36,571 nucleotides of DNA from Ignavibacteriales bacterium (GCA_016193365.1 JACPSI010000059.1:1-36571), one strand, 5' to 3'. Shown: positions 27,151 through 36,075, counted from the first letter of the stretch. The notes: generated from the letters alone by a model not told the origin. Numbers and translations: made by a program.

Positions 27151-27602
27151 TATTTCTTCTCGCTTTCTTTCAGTGCCGGCGTCGCAGCCGCAGGTTCTTC
27201 AACCCTGGTTGACTCTCTTCTTCCCGCCGAAGGGGAGGGGCCGCCTGGTGTTTCGGCAGCCTGTTTCACGAGCTCGCTGGGTGCAACACGAGCCTGGAGA
27301 GCCTTTTTGTCCAGTAGGATTGTCAGGTATCTGAGAATGTTCTCGTCGAGCTGATAATGGCGTTCGAGTTTGGAAACAGTATCTCCAGGTCCTGTAAACT
27401 CGAAAACAACGTAAAAACCGTTGTTCTTTTTCTTGATTGGGAACGTGAACCGCTTCCGCCCCCATTTGGCCAGGTCGCGAATCTCCCCGCCGTTTTTTGC
27501 TATCGCCTCTTTCGCTTTCTCGATGACGCTGTCAATCTGCGCGTCGTCGAGGCTGGCGTTGACGATGAACGTCGTCTCGTAGATCTTTTTTATTTCTTGC
27601 AT
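27150..27602 (-). CDS. rpsF: 30S ribosomal protein S6
   Basis: 150 residues. Residues about 5-100 are the S6 fold ([49 protein letters not shown]). The last 40-45 residues are a low-complexity Pro/Ala/Ser/Glu tail with no fold. It binds S18 in the platform of the 30S subunit, and its stop overlaps the rpsR start. Confidence 0.96.
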   Translation of the reverse strand: MQEIKKIYETTFIVNASLDDAQIDSVIEKAKEAIAKNGGEIRDLAKWGRKRFTFPIKKKNNGFYVVFEFTGPGDTVSKLERHYQLDENILRYLTILLDKKALQARVAPSELVKQAAETPGGPSPSAGRRESTRVEEPAAATPALKESEKK

Positions 27603-27700
27603 GATGTGTTTTCCCTTTGGTCTGGTGATTCACTGGCCCCAAGTCATTGCCTGGAGCAGGGGTTAGGATTTAGGATTGCTGATTGTAGATTTAGAAGAAC

Positions 27701-28291
27701 TCACTTTTTAGAATTCAAGGTTGTTTGATTGAACATGTTCATTGTCCTGTCAATGCCTTGCTCAATGAAGCTTAGAGAGGCTTCCCGTGCTCGTTCCACC
27801 ATTTGTTTTGCCAGGGGTAATTCCTCTTTGGAAAACTGTTCCAACACGAAGCCGGCCATAAGATTTTTGTCGGTGGGCATTGTTAACGAACCGATACCGC
27901 AACGCAGCCGTGGAAACTGGTCCGACTGAAGCTGATAAATAATCGAGTACAAGCCGTTGTGTCCGCCGTCGCTACCGCCGGGGCGCAATCTCAGAACGCC
28001 AAGAGGAAGCTGGAAATCGTCGCACACGACGAGGAGTTGCGCGAGAGGCACTTCAAAGCGGCCCACGATATCCGCAACTGCATCGCCGCTGTTGTTCATG
28101 TACGTCAGCGGCTTGGCCAAGCCGAATTCAACATCCTTCAAAGAACCGACAGCAAAGACGTACTCTCCCTTGCCCTCTTTCCACCGTAGCTTCCATTCGT
28201 CCACAACTTTGTCTACAACGTCGAAACCGAGGTTATGCCGGGTATGGATGTAGTCGTTGCCCGGATTTCCCAACCCAACGATAAAGAACAT
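27701..28291 (-). CDS. pth: Peptidyl-tRNA hydrolase
   Basis: 196 residues, normal length. It releases tRNA from prematurely dropped peptidyl-tRNA. Catalytic and substrate residues are in GLGNPGNDYIHTRHNLGF (Asn9, His19), KPLTYMNNSG, VVCDDFQLPLG and RPGGSDGGHNGL. It starts 8 bases after rplY. About 98 bases without a gene separate it from rpsF. Confidence 0.97.
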   Translation of the reverse strand: MFFIVGLGNPGNDYIHTRHNLGFDVVDKVVDEWKLRWKEGKGEYVFAVGSLKDVEFGLAKPLTYMNNSGDAVADIVGRFEVPLAQLLVVCDDFQLPLGVLRLRPGGSDGGHNGLYSIIYQLQSDQFPRLRCGIGSLTMPTDKNLMAGFVLEQFSKEELPLAKQMVERAREASLSFIEQGIDRTMNMFNQTTLNSKK

Positions 28292-28299
28292 TCACAGGT

Positions 28300-29049
28300 T
28301 TACTTTTTCTCGGCCTTTTTTTCTGCCGGGGGCTTTTTCTCGGGAGCAGCTTTTTTCTCCGCAGGGGCTTTCTCGGCGCCGGCTTTTTCTGGAGCTTTTT
28401 CCGCGCCTTCTTCGCCTTCTTCAGGTTTCTTGCCTCGCGCGATGACTTCCGGCTCTGTCGGTGCAACCGCTGCCTCGGCGGCAACCACTTCAGGAGCTTT
28501 TTCAATCGTGGGGGGAACTACTGCCACCACTGTGCCCTTTTCGCTTTCCAGAATCTTCACATTCGGCACGCTCACTTCATTGACGTGAATGGAGCGGTTG
28601 ATCTCCAGGTTCGTCACATCGATTTCGATGTGGTCGGGGATGTTTTTCGGCAAACAGGAAACCTTCATCCGGTGCATCACATGCTGAAGAATCCCTCCGT
28701 CTTTCACGCCCTTCGGTGTTCCTTTCACTCGTACAGGGATTTCAATCGTGAGCTCTTCTTTTTCGTTCAGGCCAAAGAGGTCAAAATGAAGCGGCCGCTC
28801 TGTCACAGGGTCGAATTGAACATCACGGAGGATGCATGTGTGCGATGAGCCGTCGTCGAGCTTCAGGTTAATGACGTGTGTTGCCGTCGTTTTGTAAAGA
28901 GGCTGCAGGGAGAGCTCCGCCATCGTCACCGGGATATTCTGCTGGCCATGGCCGTAATAAATCCCCGGAACTTTCCCGGAACGCCGCAGCGATTTTGCCC
29001 TTTTGCCAAGCTCTTGGCGAATTTCTGCCGCAATCGTAATTTCAGACAT
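28300..29049 (-). CDS. rplY: 50S ribosomal protein L25 (CTC/TL5 type) with charged tail
   Basis: 249 residues. The N-terminal L25 domain (about 1-95; GKRAKSLRRSGKVPGIYYG, HVINLKLDD, ILRDVQFDPVTERPLHFDLF) binds 5S rRNA. The CTC-type beta domain (about 98-190; IPVRVKGTPKGVKDGGILQ, IEIDVTNLEINRSIHV) follows. The last 50 or so residues are a Lys/Ala/Glu/Pro-rich tail built from repeats of EKKAAPEKK/EKAPEKAG type. Its role is unknown. Also called the general stress protein Ctc. Confidence 0.95.
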   Translation of the reverse strand: MSEITIAAEIRQELGKRAKSLRRSGKVPGIYYGHGQQNIPVTMAELSLQPLYKTTATHVINLKLDDGSSHTCILRDVQFDPVTERPLHFDLFGLNEKEELTIEIPVRVKGTPKGVKDGGILQHVMHRMKVSCLPKNIPDHIEIDVTNLEINRSIHVNEVSVPNVKILESEKGTVVAVVPPTIEKAPEVVAAEAAVAPTEPEVIARGKKPEEGEEGAEKAPEKAGAEKAPAEKKAAPEKKPPAEKKAEKK

Positions 29050-29066
29050 CGTTCTTCTCCTCGTTT

Positions 29067-30011
29067 CTACATCTTGTCTTTGTCAACATCGAACAGCGAG
29101 CTGATGGACTGGTGTTTATGGGTTCTGATGATAGCTTCGGCAAACAACCGGGCCGAAGTCTGTACTTCAATCTTTGAGGATTTCTCCCTGAGCGGGAGAG
29201 TATCCGTGACAACCAGTGAATGGACACTGGACTTGTTGATCCTCTCATACGCTCTTCCGGAAAGGATCGGGTGTGTGCAGGCTCCGTAAATTTCCTTCGC
29301 ACCGGCGTCTTCGATCGCTTTCGCTGCGTTCACAAACGTCCCGGCAGTGTCGATCAGGTCGTCAACAATAAGAATGTTCTTGCCTTTGACATTGCCGATG
29401 ATGTTCATGACCTCGGCCTCGTTTGCCTTCGGCCGGCGTTTGTCAATGAGAATCAAATCGGCTTCAAGGCGTTTGGCGTACGAGCGTGCCATCTTGATTC
29501 CCCCGACATCGGGCGAAGCGACGGCAAGGTTTGACACCTTCTTCTTTCTAAAGTGGTCTACGAGCACCGCCGAGGAATACAAATGGTCCAACGGAATGTC
29601 AAAGAATCCCTGGATTTGCGGCGCGTGCAAATCCATGGTAATAACTCTATCGGCTCCAGACCCCGTAATCAGGTTTGCAACAAGCTTGGCCGTGATCGAA
29701 ACACGCGGCTGGTCTTTACGGTCCTGCCGTGCATATCCAAAATACGGGATGACCGCCGTCACCCTGTTTGCCGAGGCGCGCTTGGCCGCGTCCAGAAGGA
29801 TCAGGAGCTCCATGAGATTATCCGCCGGCGGTTGTGTGGATTGGATAATGAAAACATCGGCACCGCGGATATTCTCGCTATACTTCGCCCAAATTTCGCC
29901 GTCGCTGAAATTGACGATATCCACATGGCCCAGACGAACGCCGGCTACCCTGCAGATTTTCTCCGCAAGGGGACGGTTCGCCCGTCCGGAAAAGATTTTT
30001 ATTTCGCTCAT
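29067..30011 (-). CDS. prs: Ribose-phosphate pyrophosphokinase
   Basis: 314 residues. It makes PRPP from ribose 5-phosphate and ATP. SGRANRPLAEKI, NFSDGEIWAKYSENIRG, VIPYFGYARQDRK, DLHAPQIQGFFDIP (His129 region) and the PRPP-binding loop ILIVDDLIDTAGT are all present. It begins 38 bases after the tRNA-Gln gene on the same strand, so the tRNA and prs are probably cotranscribed. Confidence 0.97.
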   Translation of the reverse strand: MSEIKIFSGRANRPLAEKICRVAGVRLGHVDIVNFSDGEIWAKYSENIRGADVFIIQSTQPPADNLMELLILLDAAKRASANRVTAVIPYFGYARQDRKDQPRVSITAKLVANLITGSGADRVITMDLHAPQIQGFFDIPLDHLYSSAVLVDHFRKKKVSNLAVASPDVGGIKMARSYAKRLEADLILIDKRRPKANEAEVMNIIGNVKGKNILIVDDLIDTAGTFVNAAKAIEDAGAKEIYGACTHPILSGRAYERINKSSVHSLVVTDTLPLREKSSKIEVQTSARLFAEAIIRTHKHQSISSLFDVDKDKM

Positions 30012-30049
30012 CTGGGCGTTGGAGAAGAAATTCAGCGACGTCAGTGGGC

Positions 30050-30120
30050 TGGGGTGCCAGGATTCGAACCTGGGAATGACGGCTCCAAAGGCCGTTGCCT
30101 TACCACTTGGCTACACCCCA
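30050..30120 (-). tRNA. tRNA-Gln (anticodon TTG)
   Basis: 71 bases that fold as a cloverleaf on the minus strand. The acceptor stem is TGGGGTG with CACCCCA. The anticodon arm is ACGGC-CTTTGGA-GCCGT, with anticodon TTG reading CAA/CAG. The T arm is CCAGG-TTCGAAT-CCTGG. CCA is not encoded. It lies just upstream of prs. Confidence 0.95.
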
Positions 30121-30151
30121 TCGAAACCAAGCGTTTCCTTGCGCAAACAAA

Positions 30152-30177
30152 AAGCCCAATTCAAAAGAATTGGGCTT
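30152..30177 (-). terminator. Terminator of the M14 peptidase gene, overlapping the tRNA-Gln promoter
   Basis: Perfect 11-bp stem AAGCCCAATTC (30152-30162) and GAATTGGGCTT (30167-30177) with an AAAA loop. On the minus strand it ends in GCTTTTTGTT. It lies about 120 bases after the M14 peptidase stop. Confidence 0.82.
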
Positions 30178-30208
30178 AAAATATAGGCAAAAAACGCTTG
30201 CGAGTCAA
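30178..30208 (-). promoter_or_regulatory. Candidate promoter of tRNA-Gln-prs
   Basis: On the minus strand TTGACT (30208-30203), a 17-base spacer, then TATATTTT (30185-30178). This is close to the sigma-70 consensus. The expected start, near 30173, falls inside the terminator stem just downstream. Confidence 0.7.
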
Positions 30209-30296
30209 CGAAAATTCCGTCTGTTGGCTCCGATTCATTGGCAAGGTTAGACTTCCGAAGTTCTTGAAAAAACGAGAAAAACTTCTGAAGTCCGTG

Positions 30297-32906
30297 TCAG
30301 GGCTCCGGAACAAAGAGCATGGCATTCATCAGAAGCTTGTTGAGGCCGATCCAGAACATTCTAAAGGCCACATCTTCTGTAAAAAGGATCGCATGTCCCC
30401 GGCCAATTCGAAAATCCTGAATGTAGGTGGTTTCGGCAGTCTTTCGCGCTTTTTCGGGGAATGCATAGCCGCTGACCTCCGTTGTGTCTTTGGAAAAACG
30501 CGCTACAGTATGACCGTTCTCGGATAATTCCACGGGAGTTCCATTCCCCTTGAAAACGAACATCTCATGCGGCATGCCAAAACCTATCGGATGTGTTGTG
30601 TCGATGAGAGCTCGGAAGATCGTCCCTGGAATATTATCCAGTCGTTGAGTTTCCTGTTTTTCAAACAGCGTCTGCCTTTTGGTAAGTTCTTTTTTCGCTT
30701 TTTCCCGATCTTTCTCTTCCTTCGATTTGTCGTCTTCCTTCTTGTCAGTCTGTAGCACCGCTGCCGTCAACCCTGGCCTGCTTTTTGCCAGGAATCGTGC
30801 GCCTTCATCAATGCCAATAAGCGTACCGCCCTGTTGAACCCAACGACGTAATTTGTCTACTGCCGCGCTGTCGATCGCGGAGCCATAATCACCACCGCTC
30901 GGTATGATGATGATGCCGTACGTATCCAACTCAAAAGTTTTCACGTCTGTGGCGCGAATCGCCGTAAAAGGAATCTTGAACTCTCGTTCAAAAAGGAACC
31001 ACAACTGACCAAAGTTATTGGAGAACACGGGAGAATCTGTAAGAACCGCGATGCTTGTTTTTTTTATCGGCATCACACGGCGCGACCCGAGGGAGATCCC
31101 TTTTTCTGTTAACCCGGTGTTGGTGCTGAAGACTTCAACTCCAAAAGTGGAAGCAAGCTGTTGAATATCCGCATGCAAGGAGTCGTTGTTCTGCGAAACA
31201 AAAGCAATGACAGTGCCCGCCCCAAAACTTCGCTGCATCGTTTCAAATTGGCGTGTTGCGTAATGTAGAGTGTAGCTTCTTTCCAGCAATTGCCATGTCA
31301 ATCGCATGGCGTCATGACGATCCCACGGAATCAGATAAGCGACTTGAGCCGCTCCACCTTTGACAGAGCCGGCAACTTGCGGAACCTCTGTGAGCTTTTT
31401 GGCCGTTGGGGGAAGCGGCGATTCTGCAGAGTAGGCATCCAGGCCGTACGCAATCGGTAACGACCACGCCGAGACATCATAAAAGAACGTGTCCTTGACG
31501 GCCGCATGTGGTTCCAGGAGTGCTCTGGCAAGGCGGCTCTGTGGCTGTGAGAGGGAAACGTAGAATGTGCCCCTTGCGAAGCTTTCCCGTGAACCCCTTT
31601 TTGAATAAAACCGTTGAACATCGAGTTGTGCCTGTTCCTGGAGTTGGTGAACCTCGATGCCTTGCGCCATCAAGATGGAAGTCAAACGGCCTGCTCGGCG
31701 CGGATCTGTACCTTGAGAAACAACGTATCCTTTCACGCGTCCAGCTGCCTCTGTGCCTGTTTGCCAAAATCTTAAGAAATCCTGAATTCGTTCTTTCTTG
31801 TGTTTGACAGTTGTTTCAAGAGTGGCTATGCCGGTGGTGAAATGATTTCTCGCTCTATCTCGAAGTGAGAGAATCTGACCGTTAGACCTTTTGATTAAAA
31901 GCCCGGCACCGCCGGCTTGTTCATACGTCATGCCGATCGCCCCGTTGAACGTAGGCCACGAATCCCCATAGCCTGGATGAAACATGTCGAAAACTTCTCC
32001 GACAAAATAAGGAATACCGTCTTTGTCGAATGCCTCGGCGTTTCCTTTGCCGTAGATTTCTCCCCATTTCTTTGCTTCCGTCGGCAACGCCTCGTGGAAA
32101 GGCGGCGCGGCAGGAAAGAAAAAGTATGTGCTGTTGTACCCCATTTCATGAAAATCGACATGAACGTGCGGCATCCACTCGCGGTAGATTTTTATCCGAG
32201 CCTGAGTTTCCTGCTGCGTTTGCCAGGCCCAGTCCCTGTTGAGGTCGAAATAGTAATGGTTGGTCCGACCTCCCGGCCATGGCTCGCGATGTTCATAGGC
32301 TCCGGGCGCGGCATTGGGAGGAAAGGAAGTTGCGCCATTCACCCAACGGACATAACGCTCACGGCCATCGGGATTTTCGGATGGATCTATGATGGTAACG
32401 ACGTTATCAAGAATGGCTTGCGTGCGAGGGTCTGTCCCGGCACATAACTGATACGCGGTCGCGATCGCAGCTTCTGGAGAAGAGGCTTCATTGCCGTGGA
32501 CGCCATACGAAAGCCACACAATCGAAGGATTCGTCCCGACGATCCGGTCTGCCACTGCTCTGGACTTGATGGTACGGGGGTCGGTGAGTTGAAGATTTTC
32601 CGTGCGAATTTCCTGCAGCCGTGCGAGGTTTTGCGAAGAGCTAATGATGATCAGTTGCAGCGGGCGGTGCTCGTACGTTTCTCCATAAACCACCCGCTTG
32701 ACTCTCTCGCTTGATGCTGCGAGTTTTTCCATATAGCGCTCAAGATTCCGATAATCGGTAAAACGTTCTCCAATTCTATATCCAAGAACAGCTTCCGGCG
32801 TCGGGATAGAGGGGTTTACTGTGCCCAATGGAAAGAAATCGGATTTTTGCCCTTGTGAAAGAGAAAAACTGATGCATGCGAGTACCAGGGCCAGCACTTT
32901 GTTCAT
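30297..32906 (-). CDS. Secreted M14-family zinc carboxypeptidase
   Basis: 869 residues with an N-terminal signal peptide (about 1-19). VLAC at 8-11 looks like a lipobox but would leave a very short hydrophobic core, so ordinary cleavage near residue 19 is preferred. The peptidase domain spans about 45-370, with zinc ligands His137 and Glu140 (VHGNE) and His253 (DFHEMG), and a catalytic Glu329 candidate (MTYEQAGG). The C-terminal half has no catalytic motif but contains a region like a type-1 glutamine amidotransferase/GldG-like fold (YGIIIIPSGGDYG, VQQGGTLIGIDEG) and a charged Lys/Glu stretch near 730. It probably degrades exported peptides or peptidoglycan-derived substrates. GGAGG ribosome-binding site. 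Confidence 0.88.
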   Translation of the reverse strand: MNKVLALVLACISFSLSQGQKSDFFPLGTVNPSIPTPEAVLGYRIGERFTDYRNLERYMEKLAASSERVKRVVYGETYEHRPLQLIIISSSQNLARLQEIRTENLQLTDPRTIKSRAVADRIVGTNPSIVWLSYGVHGNEASSPEAAIATAYQLCAGTDPRTQAILDNVVTIIDPSENPDGRERYVRWVNGATSFPPNAAPGAYEHREPWPGGRTNHYYFDLNRDWAWQTQQETQARIKIYREWMPHVHVDFHEMGYNSTYFFFPAAPPFHEALPTEAKKWGEIYGKGNAEAFDKDGIPYFVGEVFDMFHPGYGDSWPTFNGAIGMTYEQAGGAGLLIKRSNGQILSLRDRARNHFTTGIATLETTVKHKKERIQDFLRFWQTGTEAAGRVKGYVVSQGTDPRRAGRLTSILMAQGIEVHQLQEQAQLDVQRFYSKRGSRESFARGTFYVSLSQPQSRLARALLEPHAAVKDTFFYDVSAWSLPIAYGLDAYSAESPLPPTAKKLTEVPQVAGSVKGGAAQVAYLIPWDRHDAMRLTWQLLERSYTLHYATRQFETMQRSFGAGTVIAFVSQNNDSLHADIQQLASTFGVEVFSTNTGLTEKGISLGSRRVMPIKKTSIAVLTDSPVFSNNFGQLWFLFEREFKIPFTAIRATDVKTFELDTYGIIIIPSGGDYGSAIDSAAVDKLRRWVQQGGTLIGIDEGARFLAKSRPGLTAAVLQTDKKEDDKSKEEKDREKAKKELTKRQTLFEKQETQRLDNIPGTIFRALIDTTHPIGFGMPHEMFVFKGNGTPVELSENGHTVARFSKDTTEVSGYAFPEKARKTAETTYIQDFRIGRGHAILFTEDVAFRMFWIGLNKLLMNAMLFVPEP

Positions 32907-32931
32907 TGCATCCTCCGTAGAAATTTTCGAC

Positions 32932-32962
32932 CCAATGTACGGGAATTTGAGTAAGATGCAAG
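32932..32962 (-). promoter_or_regulatory. Candidate promoter of the M14 peptidase gene
   Basis: On the minus strand CTTG (32962-32959), a 19-base spacer, then TACATTGG (32939-32932). Two mismatches to the Bacteroidota consensus with exact spacing. Confidence 0.4.
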
Positions 32963-33016
32963 AACAATGCCGGCTTGCTTTTCAGTCAAGCAGGTAGTAC
33001 GTTTTTCACATTCAAC

Positions 33017-35413
33017 ATGAGCATGAAAGATCAAACAAAAGTCCTTCTCGTCGATGACGAGGAAACGCCCCGTGAAATCCTGAGCCTGGCGCTGCAGGAA
33101 CGGGGTTTTCAAACCATCCAGGCGGGCAACGGCGTTGAAGCCATGGAAATCCTGCATCGGGAGAAAGTCGACGTTGTCGTTTCCGACATCCTGATGCCGC
33201 ACATGGACGGCTACCGGCTGTGCTATGAGATACGCAAGGATGAACGCCTCAAGTGGCTGCCCTTCATCATTTTTACCGGCACCTACACCGCGCCGGCAGA
33301 TGAAAAACTCGGCATGGAGTTCGGAGCCAACATCTATCTCAAGAAGTCCGGTTCCGTCGATGATGTCGTTGATGCCGTCCAGGATGTGCTGAAGCAGGCC
33401 GCCAAACCGTCCCAACGGGACTCGCTGGATGAACTTGATGTCATGAAGGTCTACAGCGAGAGGCTGGTCGTCAAGCTGGAGGAAAAGAATATCGAGCTTG
33501 AGCAGGCGAAGAATGAACTGCTGAAAAAAAATGAAGAACTCGAACGCATGGCAAATGCCTTGAGGGCGGATATCGCGGAGCGGAAGAAAACCGAAGAACA
33601 ACTGAAACAATCGGAAGAACGATTTGCCACGGCTTTTCATGCGAACCCGGCGCTCATCACACTCTCGAACCCGTCGGACGGGACGTTCATTGATGTCAAC
33701 GAAAGCTACCTGCGGACAATGGGTTATCAAAGAGAAGAAGTGATCGGGAAAAAGTCGACAGAATTAGGGATGTGGGTTGACGACACCAGGGCGAAAGCTG
33801 TGGAGATTCTTCGCGAAAGAAGATCCTTGCACAACTTTGAAACGAGAATCCGCACGAAATCGGGCGAGGAGCGAATGATCCTCACATCAGCCGAGATGAT
33901 CGAGCTTCGCGGCAAGGAATGTATCCTCGGGATGTCGTATGATATCACAGAGCGAAAAAGAGCCGAAGAAGCATTAAGAGAAAGCGAAGGCCGTTTAAGG
34001 ACCATACTGGAATCCGAGCCTGAATGTGTGAAGATCATGGGGCCCGGATGCATCCTGGTCGAGATGAACCCGGCTGGACTGAGCATGATCGAAGCAGATT
34101 CCTTGACTCAGGTGCAGGGTGGCTCCGTGATCGACATCGTCGCGCCCGAGTATCGCAAATCTTTTGAAGAGCTGGCGAAGAGAGTGTTCGAGGGTGAGAC
34201 CGGGATGCTGCAGTTCGAAATTATTGGACTGAAAGGGACGAAGCGATGGCTGGAAACCCATGCCACCCCTCTCCGTGACCGGGAGGGAAGGGTTATGCAG
34301 ATCCTGAGCGTTACGCGGGACATCACAGAACGAAAAGTCCATGAGCAGGCTTTGAAAACGGCCGAAGAAAAATACCGAAGTATTTTTCAGAATGCCGTAG
34401 AAGGAATTTTTCAAAGCACAGCCGCGGGAAGATACATCAGTGTCAACCCGGCGATGGCGCGAATTCTTGGATACCAGTCGCCTGAAGAGCTTATGAGCCT
34501 CGTTCAGGACATAGGAAGGCAAGTGTATGCGAACCCAGTGCGTCGTGCTGAATTTTTAAGGTTGCTGGAAGAGAAAGGAGAGATTCGAGAATTTGAGTAC
34601 GAAGCCTTCAAAAAGGACGGAACAAAAATCTGGCTGTCCTCAAATGCCAAGGCTGTGAGAGGGAGCGACGGAGCGGTCAGTCGTTATGAAGGTTCCATCA
34701 TGGATGTTACCGTCCGGAAGCTGACCGAGGAGAAAATGAAGGAGTTGACGCGCAAAGTCATTGAAACACAGGAATTGGAGCGAAAGAGGATTGCGAGGGA
34801 GCTTCATGACAGCATCGGACAGATGCTTTCGACTGTAAAATTTCGCATTCAGTCGGCAGGAGAAAAAATTACATCTCAGAAAAGCAGAATTTGGAAAGAC
34901 CTCTCCGACGCGTGGACACTTCTTGAGCAATCCATCCACGAAGTGCGGCGTGTGTCGCATAACCTCCGGCCGAGCATACTGGACGACCTGGGCCTTGTTT
35001 CCGCCGTCCGGAACATGTGTGAGGAGTTCTCCGCACGCACGCATATTAAAGTGAGCCTCAAGAGTTCACGATTCTCGAGCCGGCTTGTGCCCGAGGTGGA
35101 ATTGTCGGTCTTTCGCATTATCCAGGAGGCGCTCAACAACGTGGAACAGCATTCACAGGCAACACGCCTCGCGCTGCAAATACAAAAGAAGAATTCTCAC
35201 CTCGTCGTGAACATCAAAGACAACGGTAAGGGGTTCGACCCTCACGCAGCGTACCGGCAGCGCTCGCGCGCTCGCGGGTTCGGTCTTGACGGCATCCGAG
35301 AACGGGTCTCAACGCTTGGCGGCTCCGTGAATGTCCGCACGGCGCTCAACGAAGGCGTTCACCTTCTCATTGAAATTCCGCTCATTACGCTAACGAAGAA
35401 TCAGGCGAACTAA
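33017..35413 (+). CDS. Hybrid sensor histidine kinase: REC, three PAS, HisKA_3, HATPase
   Basis: 798 residues from ATG 33017 (ATG 33023 also possible). There is no signal peptide or transmembrane segment, so it is cytoplasmic. Order: receiver domain 7-127 (Asp13-Asp14, phospho-acceptor Asp57, Lys109); coiled coil about 140-205; PAS 200-315, 325-440 and 450-568, each ending in a DITER-like motif (the last is DVTVRK); HisKA_3 dimerisation domain near 585-655 with His597 in RIARELHDSIGQ; HATPase with Asn708 (EALNNVEQHS), DNGKGF and RGFGLDGIRER. The NarL-type regulator overlaps its stop by one base and is probably its output. The N-terminal receiver could accept phosphate from another kinase or modulate this one. 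The sensed signal is unknown. Confidence 0.92.
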   Translation: MSMKDQTKVLLVDDEETPREILSLALQERGFQTIQAGNGVEAMEILHREKVDVVVSDILMPHMDGYRLCYEIRKDERLKWLPFIIFTGTYTAPADEKLGMEFGANIYLKKSGSVDDVVDAVQDVLKQAAKPSQRDSLDELDVMKVYSERLVVKLEEKNIELEQAKNELLKKNEELERMANALRADIAERKKTEEQLKQSEERFATAFHANPALITLSNPSDGTFIDVNESYLRTMGYQREEVIGKKSTELGMWVDDTRAKAVEILRERRSLHNFETRIRTKSGEERMILTSAEMIELRGKECILGMSYDITERKRAEEALRESEGRLRTILESEPECVKIMGPGCILVEMNPAGLSMIEADSLTQVQGGSVIDIVAPEYRKSFEELAKRVFEGETGMLQFEIIGLKGTKRWLETHATPLRDREGRVMQILSVTRDITERKVHEQALKTAEEKYRSIFQNAVEGIFQSTAAGRYISVNPAMARILGYQSPEELMSLVQDIGRQVYANPVRRAEFLRLLEEKGEIREFEYEAFKKDGTKIWLSSNAKAVRGSDGAVSRYEGSIMDVTVRKLTEEKMKELTRKVIETQELERKRIARELHDSIGQMLSTVKFRIQSAGEKITSQKSRIWKDLSDAWTLLEQSIHEVRRVSHNLRPSILDDLGLVSAVRNMCEEFSARTHIKVSLKSSRFSSRLVPEVELSVFRIIQEALNNVEQHSQATRLALQIQKKNSHLVVNIKDNGKGFDPHAAYRQRSRARGFGLDGIRERVSTLGGSVNVRTALNEGVHLLIEIPLITLTKNQAN

Positions 35414-36075
35414 TGTCAAAGCCAAAGCAAATCAGGATCCTCCTCGTCGACGACCATCCCATTGTCCTGTCCGGGTTGCGCAACGCTCTTTCCACGCATC
35501 CTCGTTTCGAAATCGTCGGGGAGGCTTCGGATGGAATGAAAGCGGTCGAGCTTGCAAAAGAACACCAGCCCGATATTGTCCTCATGGACATCAGCCTTCC
35601 CGGCATGAATGGCCTGGAGGCCACAAAGGTCCTCAAAAAAGAAGTGAAGAAATCCAAGGTGGTCATCCTCACGATGCACGACAACAAGGAATACGTCCTC
35701 GAGATTATTCGCTGCGGTGCTTGGGGCTACCTCCTCAAGGATACATCTCCCGCAGAATTGGCGCGTGCGATTGAACGCATTTACAAGGGCGAGACATTTT
35801 TCAGCCCGAGTGTTTCCCAGATTTTTATCGACAGTTACGTCAAGCAATCAGGTAAAATAAAACGGCAGGATGTCAAACAGCTGACGCAACGCGAAACACG
35901 AATTGTCTCGCTGTTCGGTTATGGCCTGGGGCGCAAAGAGATTGCTCACCGTATGCGCCTGAGTGTGAGAACCGTAGACTCGTACAGATGGCGCATCATG
36001 AAGAAACTCAGGATGCGGAGGGTTGCCGACCTGATCCGCTTTGCAATTAAAGAAGGTTTTGTTGATGTGCGTTAA
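35413..36075 (+). CDS. NarL/FixJ-type response regulator
   Basis: 220 residues. Receiver domain 6-125 with Asp13-Asp14, phospho-acceptor Asp59 (LMDISLPGMNG), Thr87 and Lys109 (YLLKDTSP). A LuxR-type helix-turn-helix lies at about 155-215 (LTQRETRIVSLFGYGLGRKEIAHRM, VRTVDSYRWRIMKKL). It is translationally coupled to the kinase (taATG). Phosphorylation by the HisKA_3 kinase and DNA binding as a dimer are inferred from the families. Targets are unknown; a perfect palindrome lies 78 bases downstream of its stop. Confidence 0.94.
   Translation: MSKPKQIRILLVDDHPIVLSGLRNALSTHPRFEIVGEASDGMKAVELAKEHQPDIVLMDISLPGMNGLEATKVLKKEVKKSKVVILTMHDNKEYVLEIIRCGAWGYLLKDTSPAELARAIERIYKGETFFSPSVSQIFIDSYVKQSGKIKRQDVKQLTQRETRIVSLFGYGLGRKEIAHRMRLSVRTVDSYRWRIMKKLRMRRVADLIRFAIKEGFVDVR

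Noticed and set aside
32998-33005. TACGTTTT as a -10 element for the sensor kinase
   Set aside because: Its predicted start would leave almost no leader before ATG 33017, and the upstream half-site is poor.
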